Made by a program: the position numbers and the translations under genes
Shown here: positions 1 through 9,459 of the stretch, in pieces
How positions within the stretch are numbered: position 1 is the stretch's first letter
Layout: each line of letters begins with the position of its first letter
Assembly: GCA_964483155.1 (NCBI GenBank)
Contig: CAZAAC010000044.1
Coordinates: forward strand, 1 to 19,852
DNA from: JAAYYM01 sp964483155
Lineage (GTDB): Bacteria > Bacillota > Clostridia > Lachnospirales > Lachnospiraceae
Reading direction: 5' to 3'
Length of the DNA: 19,852 nucleotides
The notes under the pieces: generated by a model
Database searches by the model: none
The model's input: the letters and a program-made list of their open reading frames with translations, nothing else
What the model was told of the DNA's origin: nothing

Positions 1-1782
1 AAAGATTCCACTTACGATTTCATCAATTATGATAAACACATAAGTCTCCCCGCGGTTTGCCACACTACTTACCATATCAGCAATGTTTCTATCTCCTATG
101 ATCAACTCGTCTTCTTCCATTTTTACTGATATCTTATATTTTTCTAATAATCGCAAATTTCCAACAGCGATTGCAATATCACCAATACTCCCAGAAACTC
201 CATATCCTGGCATATTCTCAAACTGCTCTGGCTCATAGCACTTTATCCCACGGGCTTTTGCCTCTTCAACAATCGCAAGTGCAAGTGGGTGTTCACTCCC
301 TTGCTCCAGCGATGCTGCCATTTTCAAAAGATATTCTTCTGATTTCTGTTCCAAGGTTAAAATACTGACTAGCTTTGGCTTTCCTTCTGTTAAAGTTCCC
401 GTTTTATCAAGCACAATTGTGTCAACATTTTTCATGATTTCAAGCACTTCACCACTTCGGATCAATATTCCATTCGCCGCACCAACTCCAGTACCTACCA
501 TGATTGCAGTCGGCGTTGCCAGACCTAGCGCACACGGGCAGGCAATCACAAGAACCGTCACAAATATTTGTAAAACAAAGAAAAAGTTTTGTCCATTGAA
601 CCACCAAATGATTGCTGCTACAAGGGCTATTATTATAACAACAGGAACAAAATACCCAGCTATCACATCTGCCAGTCTCGATATAGGTGCTTTTTTACTT
701 TGTGCTTCTTCCATGATTCGTACTATTTTGGATATGGTAGTATCTTCTCCTATATTTGTGACACGAATAAATATATTCCCGCTTTGATTTATTGTGCCAC
801 CAGTAACTCTATTTCCGGGTTCTTTATCCACAGGCACACTTTCTCCTGTTAACATCGATTCATCTACACTTGAATACCCTCTTATCACAACACCATCTAG
901 TGGTATCCTGCTTCCAGACTTAATAAAAAGAATATCCTCTACTCTAACCTTCTCCGTCATGATCTCGGTGTAGTTTCCAGCCTCCACCGCCTCTATATCT
1001 ATATCTGTATCTGCATCTAGCTGTTCTTCTCCAGCTTTTAATTCCTTATATATTAGTGCCATATCTGGCGCAAGTGACATAATTCCCGTAATCGCATCTG
1101 ACGTTCTCTTCTTACTTCTACTCTCAAAATACTTCCCGAGCATTACAAGGGCAACGATAATTGCAGCCGACTCGTAATATAGATTCATCACCGCATCTCC
1201 ATCATTCGGAATACGGGCTGTCATAACAATACTATATAGATAAGCGCTGGCAGTTCCTATCGCCACAAGCGAATCCATATTAGGGTTACCATGCACCAAA
1301 GCAGGTATTCCAACAATATAAAACTTTCTTCCAAAAATCAAAATAATCGTTGTCATAAATAATTGCACAAGCGCAAATATAATTGGATTTGAATGCATAT
1401 TTATAAATGCAGGAACCGGTAATGAAAATGGAAGCATATGGCCCATGGAAAGATATAAAAGAATCACGCTGAAGCATAAAACCACAATAAGACTAAAGCG
1501 CTGTTCCTTTAAGGCTTCTTCCTGCTTCTTCATATCAGCTTTCCTATCTATCTGACTTGTATCGTTCTTCTTCTCCTCTGCATGGTATCCAGCCTTCTCT
1601 ATCTGCGCTATCATATCTGCTACTCTTGTCTTCTTTGCATCATACAAAACGGTTGCAGAATTCATGATTAAATTCACTTCGCATGAAACAATACCATCTA
1701 ACTTTTTAACTGCCTTCTCAACTGCAGCAACACATGAGGCACATGCCATTCCTTCGATTTTTAATTCCACTTTTTGACTCAT
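1..1782 (-). CDS. copA: Copper-type P1B ATPase, CopA-like (3' part cut off by window edge)
   Basis: A P1B-type ATPase that uses ATP to pump Cu(I) (or Ag(I)) out across the cytoplasmic membrane. The frame is open from the ATG at 1782 to the left edge, giving 594 residues without a stop. An N-terminal heavy-metal-associated domain carries MACASC (metal Cys 14 and 17). Membrane segments follow, then TGES (312-315, actuator domain), CPC in a membrane segment (415-417, the Cu-family ion site), DKTGT (phosphorylated Asp459) and the SEHPLA nucleotide-domain motif (His498). The GDGxNDxP hinge and last membrane segments must lie outside the window. The SD TAGGAGG contains the stop codon of polC, with 12 bases between the genes, so translation is probably coupled. 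No copper regulator or CopZ chaperone is visible here. Copper specificity is inferred from CPC plus the CxxC domain; silver is the main alternative. Confidence 0.96.
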   Translation of the reverse strand, partial: MSQKVELKIEGMACASCVAAVEKAVKKLDGIVSCEVNLIMNSATVLYDAKKTRVADMIAQIEKAGYHAEEKKNDTSQIDRKADMKKQEEALKEQRFSLIVVLCFSVILLYLSMGHMLPFSLPVPAFINMHSNPIIFALVQLFMTTIILIFGRKFYIVGIPALVHGNPNMDSLVAIGTASAYLYSIVMTARIPNDGDAVMNLYYESAAIIVALVMLGKYFESRSKKRTSDAITGIMSLAPDMALIYKELKAGEEQLDADTDIDIEAVEAGNYTEIMTEKVRVEDILFIKSGSRIPLDGVVIRGYSSVDESMLTGESVPVDKEPGNRVTGGTINQSGNIFIRVTNIGEDTTISKIVRIMEEAQSKKAPISRLADVIAGYFVPVVIIIALVAAIIWWFNGQNFFFVLQIFVTVLVIACPCALGLATPTAIMVGTGVGAANGILIRSGEVLEIMKNVDTIVLDKTGTLTEGKPKLVSILTLEQKSEEYLLKMAASLEQGSEHPLALAIVEEAKARGIKCYEPEQFENMPGYGVSGSIGDIAIAVGNLRLLEKYKISVKMEEDELIIGDRNIADMVSSVANRGETYVFIIIDEIVSGIF

Positions 1783-1794
1783 TTGATATTCCTC

Positions 1795-4700
1795 CTAATT
1801 TGCCAAATCAAATAACGACAACTGGTTCTTTTCTGGTATATCTCCGAGCAGACGCATCTCATACATAAAATCAGCTACACCATTACTTACTTTAGTTCTT
1901 TGATAAAAATCTTCCTTTGATAAAAATGGGGTACCTTCACGTGTAGCAGTCATAACGGCTTCTGCCGCAGTATCTCCCATTCCCTCGATGCTGTTCAGGG
2001 GTGGCATAATCCTACCATCAATAATCTTACAGAGCTTCGCGTCTGCAGCAAAAATATCTATCGGTATAAATTCAAAGCCTCTCGCATACATTTCCTGAAC
2101 GATTTTCATATCTTTTATAGTATCTTGCTCTTTTTTTGTTAATACATCCGCCTTTTTTTTATATTCATCCATATAATATTCTAATTTGTTTCTACCTTGA
2201 CACATGATTTCATAAGAGAAGCTAGTCGACCTAATACTAAAATAAGCTGCATAATAGGCAAGTGGATAATTCACTTTATAATAAGCTATCCTCCACGCCA
2301 TCATAACATATGCTGCCGCATGGGCCTTCGGAAACATATACTGTATCTTTTTACATGACCAAATATACCAATCTGGTACATCTGCCGCCTTCATCGCCTC
2401 TTCCCACTCTGGTAGCAGTCCTCTGCCTTTACGCACACTTTCCATGATTTTAAATGAAAGGCTGCTCTCTACTCCCATATTGATAAGATACAACATAATA
2501 TCATCACGTGTGCAAATTGCAGTTGAAATTGTTGCCTTACCTTCCTGTATCAGCGTCTGCGCATTCCCTATCCAAACATCTGTACCATGCGACAATCCTG
2601 ATATACGAACCAAATCAGAAAATGACGAAGGTTTGGTATCCATCAGCATCTGTATTACAAAATCTGTTCCAAATTCCGGTATTCCCAATGCTCCCAAAGG
2701 ACAATCTCCGATGTCACTCGGCCTTATGCCAAGTGCCTCGGTACTTCTAAATAGAGACATGACCTCTTTGTCATCCAGTCTTACCTCTTGCGGATTTGTT
2801 CCTGTTAAATCTTGCAGCATCCTTATCATCGTCGGATCATCATGCCCTAAAATATCCAGTTTCAGTAAGTTATGATCAATAGAGTGATAATCAAAATGTG
2901 TCGTGATAATATCGGATTTCATATCATTTGCCGGATGCTGTACTGGTGTGAAGGAATCAATTTCTTCTCCATGCGGCAAAACAATAATTCCTCCTGGATG
3001 CTGTCCCGTCGTTCTCCGAACCCCAGTACAGCCTTTTGTAATTCTGTTTATCTCACAGGAGCGCTTACTAATGCTCCTCTCTTCATAATATTTCTGTACA
3101 TATCCATACGCAGTCTTATCAGCAAGAGTACCTATCGTTCCTGCTTTAAATGTATGACCTGAGCCAAAGATAAACTCTGTATACTTATGTGCTTTCGCCT
3201 GATAATCTCCTGAAAAATTCAAATCAATATCTGGCTCCTTATCTCCATTAAAGCCTAAAAACGTCTCAAACGGAATGTCAAAACCGTCCTTCATCAATAG
3301 TTCTCCACACTCTGGACAACTTCTATCAGGCATATCACAACCTGCTTTTCCTGCATATCCTCTTACTTCTTTTGATGTAAAATCATTATAATGACATTTT
3401 CTACAATAATAGTGTGGTGAAAGCGGATTAACCTCCGTAATTCCAGCCATAGTTGCCACAAAAGAAGACCCTACTGAGCCACGTGAACCTACCAGATAAC
3501 CATCCTCCAGAGACTTCCAGACCAATTTCTGTGCAATAATATACATAACCGCAAACCCATTCGTTATGATGGAATGCAATTCCTTTTCAAGTCTTTCCGT
3601 AACTTGTTCGGGAAGTTTTTCTCCATAAACAGCATGGGCTTTTTCATAGCATATGTTTGTCAACGTCTTATCAGAATCCTCTATGACGGGTGGACATTTA
3701 TCTGGTCTGACAGGTGATATTTCTTCGATCATTGCCGCTATCTTATTTGTATTTGTTATTACAACTTCTTCTGCCTTCTCCCTGCCAAGATATGCAAACT
3801 CCTTCAGCATTTCAGAAGTGGTTCGCATAAATAAAGGCGCTTGGTCATCTGCATCCTTGAAGCCTTTTCCAGCCATGATAATCCTGCGATAAATCTCGTC
3901 TTCCGGATCTATAAAATGTACATCGCAGGTTGCAATTACAGGTTTATTAAACTGTTCTCCTAATTTCACTATTTTCAGATTAATATTTTCAATATCTTGC
4001 ATTGTGGAAATATTACTCTTTTCATCCTGCAGTAAAAAAGCATTATTGCCAAGTGGCTGGATTTCCAGATAATCATAAAAATTTATGATTCGTGTAATAG
4101 CAGCCTCTGACTTCTCTTCTAAAATAGCACGGTATAGTTCTCCCTGCTCACATGCTGACCCAATCAGCAATCCCTCTCTGTACTTAAGAAGTTCGCTTTT
4201 GGGAATCCGCGGCCGCAAATGAAAATATTTTAAATGCGACATAGAAACAAGGCGATATAGATTTACACGACCAACTTCGTTTTGGGCTAGTAAAATAACG
4301 TGATAACTTGTCTGCTTCCTGACTGTTTCCTCTGATAGTGCTGCCAGTTGATTAATCTGCTCTAGTGTTACAACATTTTTTGCTGTAAGTTTATTCATAA
4401 AGTGTATAAATATCTGTGCTGTTGCTTCCGCATCATCTACTGCCCGATGATGATTTTCAAGTGAAATGCCCAATGCTTTTGCTACATTGTCAAGCTTATG
4501 TTTCGACAAATTAGGAAGCAATATTCTAGAAAGTCCAACTGTATCTACCGAAGTATACTCCCTTTCCATGCCGATTAAATATGCATTATGCTCTATAAAG
4601 CTCATATCAAATGATGCATTATGCGCTACCATAACTGCACCTTCCGCAAACTCAAGAAATAAAGGCAATACTTTATCTATCGTATCTGCAGTCTGCACCA

Positions 4701-6225
4701 TACTATCATTAATGCCAGTCAGATTCTCAATTCTGAAAGGAATGGGTACTTCTGGATTAACAAATGCAGAAAATCTATCAATTTCCTGCCCATCTTTTAC
4801 CTTAACTGCACCGATTTCAATAATCCTGTTTTTGCTTGCAGAAAAACCAGTCGTCTCAAGATCAAAAACAACAAACGTATCCTGTAGAGTATATGTAGCT
4901 GGATTTATGACAATATCCTTAAGATCATCCACTAAATAACCTTCCATACCATAAATAACTTTAATATCATTTTCATCGCCCTTGTTGATTTTTTCTAAAG
5001 TATGCATGGCATCTGGAAATGCCTGTACCACGCCATGATCCGTAATGGCAATTGCTTTTTGGCCCCAGTCTTTTGCCCTTTCAATAATCTTTGAGACATC
5101 ACTTACTCCATCCATATCGCTCATCTTCGTATGGCAATGAAGTTCCACGCGTTTCTCAGGACTATTGTCCATTCTTAAAAACGTAAAATTGGGAATTTTT
5201 TTGATACCAACAATATACCCTAGCATCAATTCTTTTGTGAAACTGTCCATATTGGCAATTCCTTTTACCTTTACAAAAATACCCTCTTTCAGATTCTCCT
5301 TCAATTCCATCATTATCTCTGGCTGCACAAATAATTTTGCTGAAATGGTATCTGTATAATCAGAAATATCTATTACTATTATAAATTTTTCATTTCGAAG
5401 TTCACGACTTTCAAATCTTACAATCTCACCACGAACAGTTATCTCACCGACTTCACCAACGATTTCGTCCATGCAAATAGCTTCATCCTCAAAATCTTTT
5501 CCATAGATCACATCTAGATTATCTGATTTTTTATATCTACTCCCTACACGTTTAGGGATAACGGATTCTGCGGGTTTCGATTTGATCTTTTCGGCATCAT
5601 GCTTTTTCGGTTCATCATCTGCTTTTTCGGCATCATTTTCTGCTCCGTTCGCTCTTGCCGAGATTGCAGCTATCTCTTCCTCCATCTCATGGCTTACAGC
5701 ATTTCTTGATTTTCCCTGTGCTTTGTCTTTATACGAAATACGTAAATCAATCTGCAATCCGCAGCGTTCATTTATAATAAGCTCTAATACTCTTTTGAGT
5801 TCTTGTGCACGCTTCTGGGCTAAAATGGTATCTTCCAAAGTCAAGAGCATAACATTATCTTCAGGATACGCAAGTATTGCATGGGAAAATAGATTATAGT
5901 CAAAATGATTATAATCTCTTAATTCCTTATGAATACTTTCACCATAAAGTTCCATAAGATTCTCAGCTGTATATTGGCTCGATAGTTTAAAGGTCTCGAT
6001 TATCTTAACTTGCATCTTCGCATTTGGAAACAACTGCTTTAGCATCTCTTTCTCAACCGCATGCACCATATCTTTCGTGATCAAATGATCACTTGACAGA
6101 TATATTTTAAGAATATCTTTACGTTTTGTGGAAACGATCCGACTCACAAGCACGCCTTCAAACAGTTCCGTCATCTCTTTGCTCAGCTTTAAAGTTACAA
6201 ATACCTCAAAAAAACGCTTCATCAT
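1795..6225 (-). CDS. polC: DNA polymerase III alpha subunit, PolC type
   Basis: The main replicative polymerase of low-GC Gram-positives, with its own 3'-5' proofreading exonuclease. The 1476 residues are slightly longer than the roughly 1440 usual for PolC. Visible in order: N-terminal domain; a charged low-complexity linker (about 175-230); OB-fold (about 255-345); PHP motif ELHCHTKMSD (361-370), whose second half resumes after the exonuclease insertion; exonuclease motifs FDLETTG (Asp455, Glu457), HNASFD (535-540) and HRAVDDAE (593-600); GSRGSVGSS (913-921); four zinc-binding Cys (941, 944, 970, 973); catalytic Asp999 and Asp1001 in EPDIDLNFSG and Asp1124 in KLDILGHDDPT. The order PHP-exo-PHP-polymerase is diagnostic of PolC rather than DnaE. 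The start is ATGATG overlapping the ispG TGA by 4 nt, so coupling to ispG is likely; the upstream GGGGCGG is a weak SD. No broken motif was seen. Confidence 0.99.
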   Translation of the reverse strand: MMKRFFEVFVTLKLSKEMTELFEGVLVSRIVSTKRKDILKIYLSSDHLITKDMVHAVEKEMLKQLFPNAKMQVKIIETFKLSSQYTAENLMELYGESIHKELRDYNHFDYNLFSHAILAYPEDNVMLLTLEDTILAQKRAQELKRVLELIINERCGLQIDLRISYKDKAQGKSRNAVSHEMEEEIAAISARANGAENDAEKADDEPKKHDAEKIKSKPAESVIPKRVGSRYKKSDNLDVIYGKDFEDEAICMDEIVGEVGEITVRGEIVRFESRELRNEKFIIVIDISDYTDTISAKLFVQPEIMMELKENLKEGIFVKVKGIANMDSFTKELMLGYIVGIKKIPNFTFLRMDNSPEKRVELHCHTKMSDMDGVSDVSKIIERAKDWGQKAIAITDHGVVQAFPDAMHTLEKINKGDENDIKVIYGMEGYLVDDLKDIVINPATYTLQDTFVVFDLETTGFSASKNRIIEIGAVKVKDGQEIDRFSAFVNPEVPIPFRIENLTGINDSMVQTADTIDKVLPLFLEFAEGAVMVAHNASFDMSFIEHNAYLIGMEREYTSVDTVGLSRILLPNLSKHKLDNVAKALGISLENHHRAVDDAEATAQIFIHFMNKLTAKNVVTLEQINQLAALSEETVRKQTSYHVILLAQNEVGRVNLYRLVSMSHLKYFHLRPRIPKSELLKYREGLLIGSACEQGELYRAILEEKSEAAITRIINFYDYLEIQPLGNNAFLLQDEKSNISTMQDIENINLKIVKLGEQFNKPVIATCDVHFIDPEDEIYRRIIMAGKGFKDADDQAPLFMRTTSEMLKEFAYLGREKAEEVVITNTNKIAAMIEEISPVRPDKCPPVIEDSDKTLTNICYEKAHAVYGEKLPEQVTERLEKELHSIITNGFAVMYIIAQKLVWKSLEDGYLVGSRGSVGSSFVATMAGITEVNPLSPHYYCRKCHYNDFTSKEVRGYAGKAGCDMPDRSCPECGELLMKDGFDIPFETFLGFNGDKEPDIDLNFSGDYQAKAHKYTEFIFGSGHTFKAGTIGTLADKTAYGYVQKYYEERSISKRSCEINRITKGCTGVRRTTGQHPGGIIVLPHGEEIDSFTPVQHPANDMKSDIITTHFDYHSIDHNLLKLDILGHDDPTMIRMLQDLTGTNPQEVRLDDKEVMSLFRSTEALGIRPSDIGDCPLGALGIPEFGTDFVIQMLMDTKPSSFSDLVRISGLSHGTDVWIGNAQTLIQEGKATISTAICTRDDIMLYLINMGVESSLSFKIMESVRKGRGLLPEWEEAMKAADVPDWYIWSCKKIQYMFPKAHAAAYVMMAWRIAYYKVNYPLAYYAAYFSIRSTSFSYEIMCQGRNKLEYYMDEYKKKADVLTKKEQDTIKDMKIVQEMYARGFEFIPIDIFAADAKLCKIIDGRIMPPLNSIEGMGDTAAEAVMTATREGTPFLSKEDFYQRTKVSNGVADFMYEMRLLGDIPEKNQLSLFDLAN

Positions 6226-7277
6226 CCGCCCCAGTTCTCCAGTTCTTCTCGTAACACCGTAAGTAAATCTGATTCTGGTACTTTCCTTATCACTTCACCT
6301 TTTCGTATTAAAAGTCCTTCTCCCATGCCACCGGCAATTCCGATATCTGCCTCACGTGCTTCACCAGGGCCATTTACGACGCATCCCATGACTGCAACTT
6401 TAATATTCAAATCATACTCTGCTACCATCTTCTCTACTGCAATCGCGAGTGATATTAAATCAATTCTCGTTCTTCCGCAGGTGGGGCAGGATATCACTTC
6501 AATTCCACCTTTTCTTAAATCCAATGTCCTCAATATCAATTTGGCTGACTTTATTTCCTCTACGGGATCACCCGTTAAGGATACTCTTATTGTATCTCCA
6601 ATTCCTTGATTTAATATAATTCCAAGACCAAGCGCAGACTTAATATTACCCGACTGTACAGTTCCTGATTCTGTAATCCCTACATGTAAAGGGTGTTTTG
6701 ACTTTGGAGCCAGTATTTCATGTGCTTTAACACACATCATTACATTAGAAGACTTAATGCTGATTACTAAATTATCATAGTTCATATCTTCAATCATCTT
6801 AACCTTATCAAGAGCACTTTCAACGATACCCTCAGCAGTCACCTTACCGTATTTTTCAATATAGTGTTTTTCCAGTGATCCACTATTAACGCCGACGCGT
6901 ATTGGTATGTTTCTCTCCTTTGCAGTTTTCACAACAGCCCTTACTTTATCAATATCTCCAATATTGCCGGGATTAATACGAATTTTATCTGCACCGCATT
7001 CCATTGCCATAATTGCTAATTTATAATCAAAATGAATATCCGCCACTAAAGGAATTCTAATTTGTTTCTTGATCTCTACAAATGCTTTTGCTGCCTCCTC
7101 TGTCTGTACTGTGGCGCGAATAATGTCACAGCCGGCCGCTTCCAGATGCTTGATTTGTTCCACAGTTGCCCGCACATCCTCGGTTCTCGTATTCGTCATT
7201 GACTGTATCAATATTGGATGCCCGCCGCCGATATATTTATTTCCAATTGAAACAACTTTTGTATGATTTCTATACAT
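6222..7277 (-). CDS. ispG: 4-hydroxy-3-methylbut-2-en-1-yl diphosphate synthase (IspG/GcpE)
   Basis: Catalyses the reductive ring opening of methylerythritol cyclodiphosphate to HMBPP, the penultimate step of the MEP isoprenoid pathway, using a [4Fe-4S] cluster. The 351 residues match the short bacterial form without the plant-type insert. The N-terminal TIM-barrel starts with GGGHPILIQSMTNT (17-30). The cluster ligands are visible in the C-terminal half: Cys264 and Cys267 in CPTCGRT, Cys299 and Glu306 in CVVNGPGE. The ATG at 7277 has an excellent SD (AGGAGG, 7 nt spacing). It lies 76 nt after the Ig-like protein gene, with a GC-rich hairpin in the gap, and its last bases overlap the polC start. 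Together with dxr about 5 kb upstream it places two MEP enzymes in this locus, supplying precursor for the UppS product. Cytoplasmic. Confidence 0.98.
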   Translation of the reverse strand: MYRNHTKVVSIGNKYIGGGHPILIQSMTNTRTEDVRATVEQIKHLEAAGCDIIRATVQTEEAAKAFVEIKKQIRIPLVADIHFDYKLAIMAMECGADKIRINPGNIGDIDKVRAVVKTAKERNIPIRVGVNSGSLEKHYIEKYGKVTAEGIVESALDKVKMIEDMNYDNLVISIKSSNVMMCVKAHEILAPKSKHPLHVGITESGTVQSGNIKSALGLGIILNQGIGDTIRVSLTGDPVEEIKSAKLILRTLDLRKGGIEVISCPTCGRTRIDLISLAIAVEKMVAEYDLNIKVAVMGCVVNGPGEAREADIGIAGGMGEGLLIRKGEVIRKVPESDLLTVLREELENWGG

Positions 7278-7296
7278 AATATCCTCCTAAATTAAC

Positions 7297-7335
7297 AACG
7301 CCCGCCACCATATATAGTGGCAGGCGGTTCTTTTT
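7297..7335 (-). terminator. GC-rich hairpin ahead of ispG, possible terminator or mRNA processing element
   Basis: An inverted repeat CGCCCGCCAC / GTGGCAGGCG (arms 7299-7308 and 7317-7326, 8-base loop) is the most GC-rich spot in this AT-rich gap. In the minus-strand RNA all 10 positions pair, one as G-U. In plus-strand RNA the same position is a C-A mismatch, so the structure is better formed in the direction of the genes. After the hairpin the minus strand reads TTGTTAATTT, a poor U-tract, followed by the ispG SD. The clean T run (TTCTTTTTC) lies on the plus-strand side, where no gene is seen. It could be a leaky terminator, a bidirectional one, or a stabilising/processing hairpin separating ispG expression from the kinase/Ig-protein pair. 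Confidence 0.5.
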
Positions 7336-7353
7336 CTACATAATTTTAGTCTA

Positions 7354-9459
7354 TCATACGGTATTATCTCTGTCAATATGGCGCAATACCAATATCAAAA
7401 CAGATATGATTAGAAGGATTCCCAATACTATTCCCACTTTCACTTTTTGATCAAGTACCAATATTTTTTCAAATATAGATAACCTGCTAACTATCACATC
7501 ATTATTGGATACTGAATCCTTCATTTTACTCTCGGAAACAGAATCCTTTATTACTGCCGCTTTCATCTTTTTCTTTTTTGTTAAAGGGATACGCTCTTCG
7601 TCGATATATGTTGGCTTAGCCCCAATCATGAACTCCGCGGATTCTGAAGCCATATTACCAGCCTCGTCAGTTGCAATCACCTCTATCAGATATTTTCCTT
7701 CTTTTGTGATTTTACGCTTCTCTTCATATAATTCTCCATTTATATAAACCCTATAGGAAAATAGTGACTTATCAGAAATTAATTTTCCAAAATCTTCGGT
7801 GAGTTGAAAAAAATCCAGATACTGTTGATCAATCTTATTTAAGCAGTCTATCTTTGGAGGTGTCTTATCATATATAAATTGCTTTTTACCCGTACTTATG
7901 TTTCCAGCCTTATCCGATGACTTCATGAAAATCTCATAATCTCCCTCTTCTTTTATTAAATAGTCCGTATGTGAATCTACGGCATTACAATTATAAGGGA
8001 CTATACTATACTCTACTTCCTTATTTGTAATATTAGTTTTCATTACAACTTCGACATGATTTGTATCGTAAAATAATTCTCTGACAGAAAACGTAAGTAT
8101 TGGTGCTGTCTTTACAGCATCTCCATCTGCAATTCCACCAATTTCAACAACTGGCGCAACTTTGTCAATTGCAAAACATATTTCTCGTGGCTCTGCCTTG
8201 TTTCCCGAAGCATCCTCAGCCTGCACACTAATCATATAAATACCATCTTCATCAAATGTTTCAATATTTTCAACATTTGCTGCGCTATTTTTCCAGTTTT
8301 TGAATGTAAACTCTTGTTTATCTCCAGTAATTTCTTTTGTTGCTGAAATGCGAACCTTTTCATCTTTATAAAAAGCTTCTTTCACATTAATATGAAGGTC
8401 CTGTGCAATACAATAATAACTTCCATTTGAAATTCCTGATAATAGGATGACTGGTGCTGTTAGATCTATTCGATATTGTAGCTTTATTTTCTCGCTTACA
8501 TTTCCAGCCTTATCATATGCAAACACCACTACCTCATAATCACCCTCATCATTAAAATCCTTTTTGAAAACGGTATTATACTCTGTTAGTGGTACAGTAT
8601 TTTTTTCCTGCTGTAACTTTTCTTCATAGCTCTTTACAATTTCTACAGACATTTCTGCATATTGGTATATTTCTTCTTCCACCAATACTTGTATTTGCTG
8701 TCCCGCCATATATTTCGCGCCATTTTCTATCCCCACTGCAGAGATACGTGGTGCCTTCTTATCTATATAATAGATTTCTTCAAATATACATTCATTATCT
8801 GCCTGATCATATGCATAAATTTTGATCTGTGTTCCTTCAGCAGGTGTTTCTTCAGATAGTGTGAAATCGATGTCCTCCACCTTTGCATTATCACTAATAG
8901 AATAAGACTTCTCGTATAGCAGCTCATCTCCTACATAACATGCAACACTTTTAAGACATTCTTCTTCTATTATATGTAGTTTACATGTAATATCACTATT
9001 TTGCCATTCTCCAATACTTTCACTGGCATTTAATTCAAGTTGCGGCTTTTTAAAATCAAAATGTACACTATACGTACATTCCGCCCTTATCATTCCACTT
9101 TCAGACTCTACTTTTCTAAATTTAATTTTTAGACATTCATTTATTTCCTGCGTCGGATACAATACATAATTTGTGCCTTCGATTTTATTCCAATCTTCAA
9201 AAACTTCTTCCTCTTCCTCTATTATAGAGCATTCATAATAATACTTATTTTCTGATAGGATTGGTAATTCAAAATTTACTTCATGTTTTGCATATATGAT
9301 TTCGGGGATATCTTTTTCAGTCACAGGTTCATTTTCTTCATCTTCAAATTCTATTTTTATACAACACTCGTCTGCATGACATACTTTTATTTGAACCATA
9401 CATGTATATAATACTAATAACCAAACACCCCCCAAAAGTAATCGCCTATTTTTCTTCAC
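7354..9459 (-). CDS. Secreted, membrane-anchored protein with about five Ig-like modules
   Basis: A 701-residue surface protein; no specific family name can be assigned with certainty. The N-terminus is a signal peptide (MKKNRR, then hydrophobic to about 28). The body carries repeated Ig-like/beta-sandwich ends with the signature D-x-A-(G/D)-N at about 217, 315, 415, 515 and 597, roughly 100 residues apart; four are followed about 12 residues later by an I/Y-D-K/L-x-A/P-P boundary. Such modules are common in clostridial surface proteins. After the last module come a Lys-rich stretch, a small KDSVS repeat (638-651), one membrane helix (about 673-692) and a 9-residue cytoplasmic tail. The GTG start is chosen because AGGAGG lies 8 nt upstream; it overlaps the kinase gene by 14 nt. 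No sortase motif is seen. Possible jobs are adhesion, ligand binding, or acting as partner or substrate of the kinase; all are inference. Confidence 0.85.
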   Translation of the reverse strand: MKKNRRLLLGGVWLLVLYTCMVQIKVCHADECCIKIEFEDEENEPVTEKDIPEIIYAKHEVNFELPILSENKYYYECSIIEEEEEVFEDWNKIEGTNYVLYPTQEINECLKIKFRKVESESGMIRAECTYSVHFDFKKPQLELNASESIGEWQNSDITCKLHIIEEECLKSVACYVGDELLYEKSYSISDNAKVEDIDFTLSEETPAEGTQIKIYAYDQADNECIFEEIYYIDKKAPRISAVGIENGAKYMAGQQIQVLVEEEIYQYAEMSVEIVKSYEEKLQQEKNTVPLTEYNTVFKKDFNDEGDYEVVVFAYDKAGNVSEKIKLQYRIDLTAPVILLSGISNGSYYCIAQDLHINVKEAFYKDEKVRISATKEITGDKQEFTFKNWKNSAANVENIETFDEDGIYMISVQAEDASGNKAEPREICFAIDKVAPVVEIGGIADGDAVKTAPILTFSVRELFYDTNHVEVVMKTNITNKEVEYSIVPYNCNAVDSHTDYLIKEEGDYEIFMKSSDKAGNISTGKKQFIYDKTPPKIDCLNKIDQQYLDFFQLTEDFGKLISDKSLFSYRVYINGELYEEKRKITKEGKYLIEVIATDEAGNMASESAEFMIGAKPTYIDEERIPLTKKKKMKAAVIKDSVSESKMKDSVSNNDVIVSRLSIFEKILVLDQKVKVGIVLGILLIISVLILVLRHIDRDNTV

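Noticed and set aside
1286..1477. 63-codon minus-strand frame within the ATPase gene
   Set aside because: It lies in another frame of copA, whose reading frame is intact through this region.
2444..2875. Long open frame on the plus strand inside polC (others at 419-787 and 4466-4939)
   Set aside because: Antisense to strongly conserved polC and copA coding sequence, no SD, and composition typical of reverse-strand shadows.
7297..7335. Plus-strand terminator reading of the hairpin before ispG
   Set aside because: A T run follows on the plus strand, but no plus-strand gene exists to terminate and the stem is mismatched in that direction; kept only as an uncertain element.
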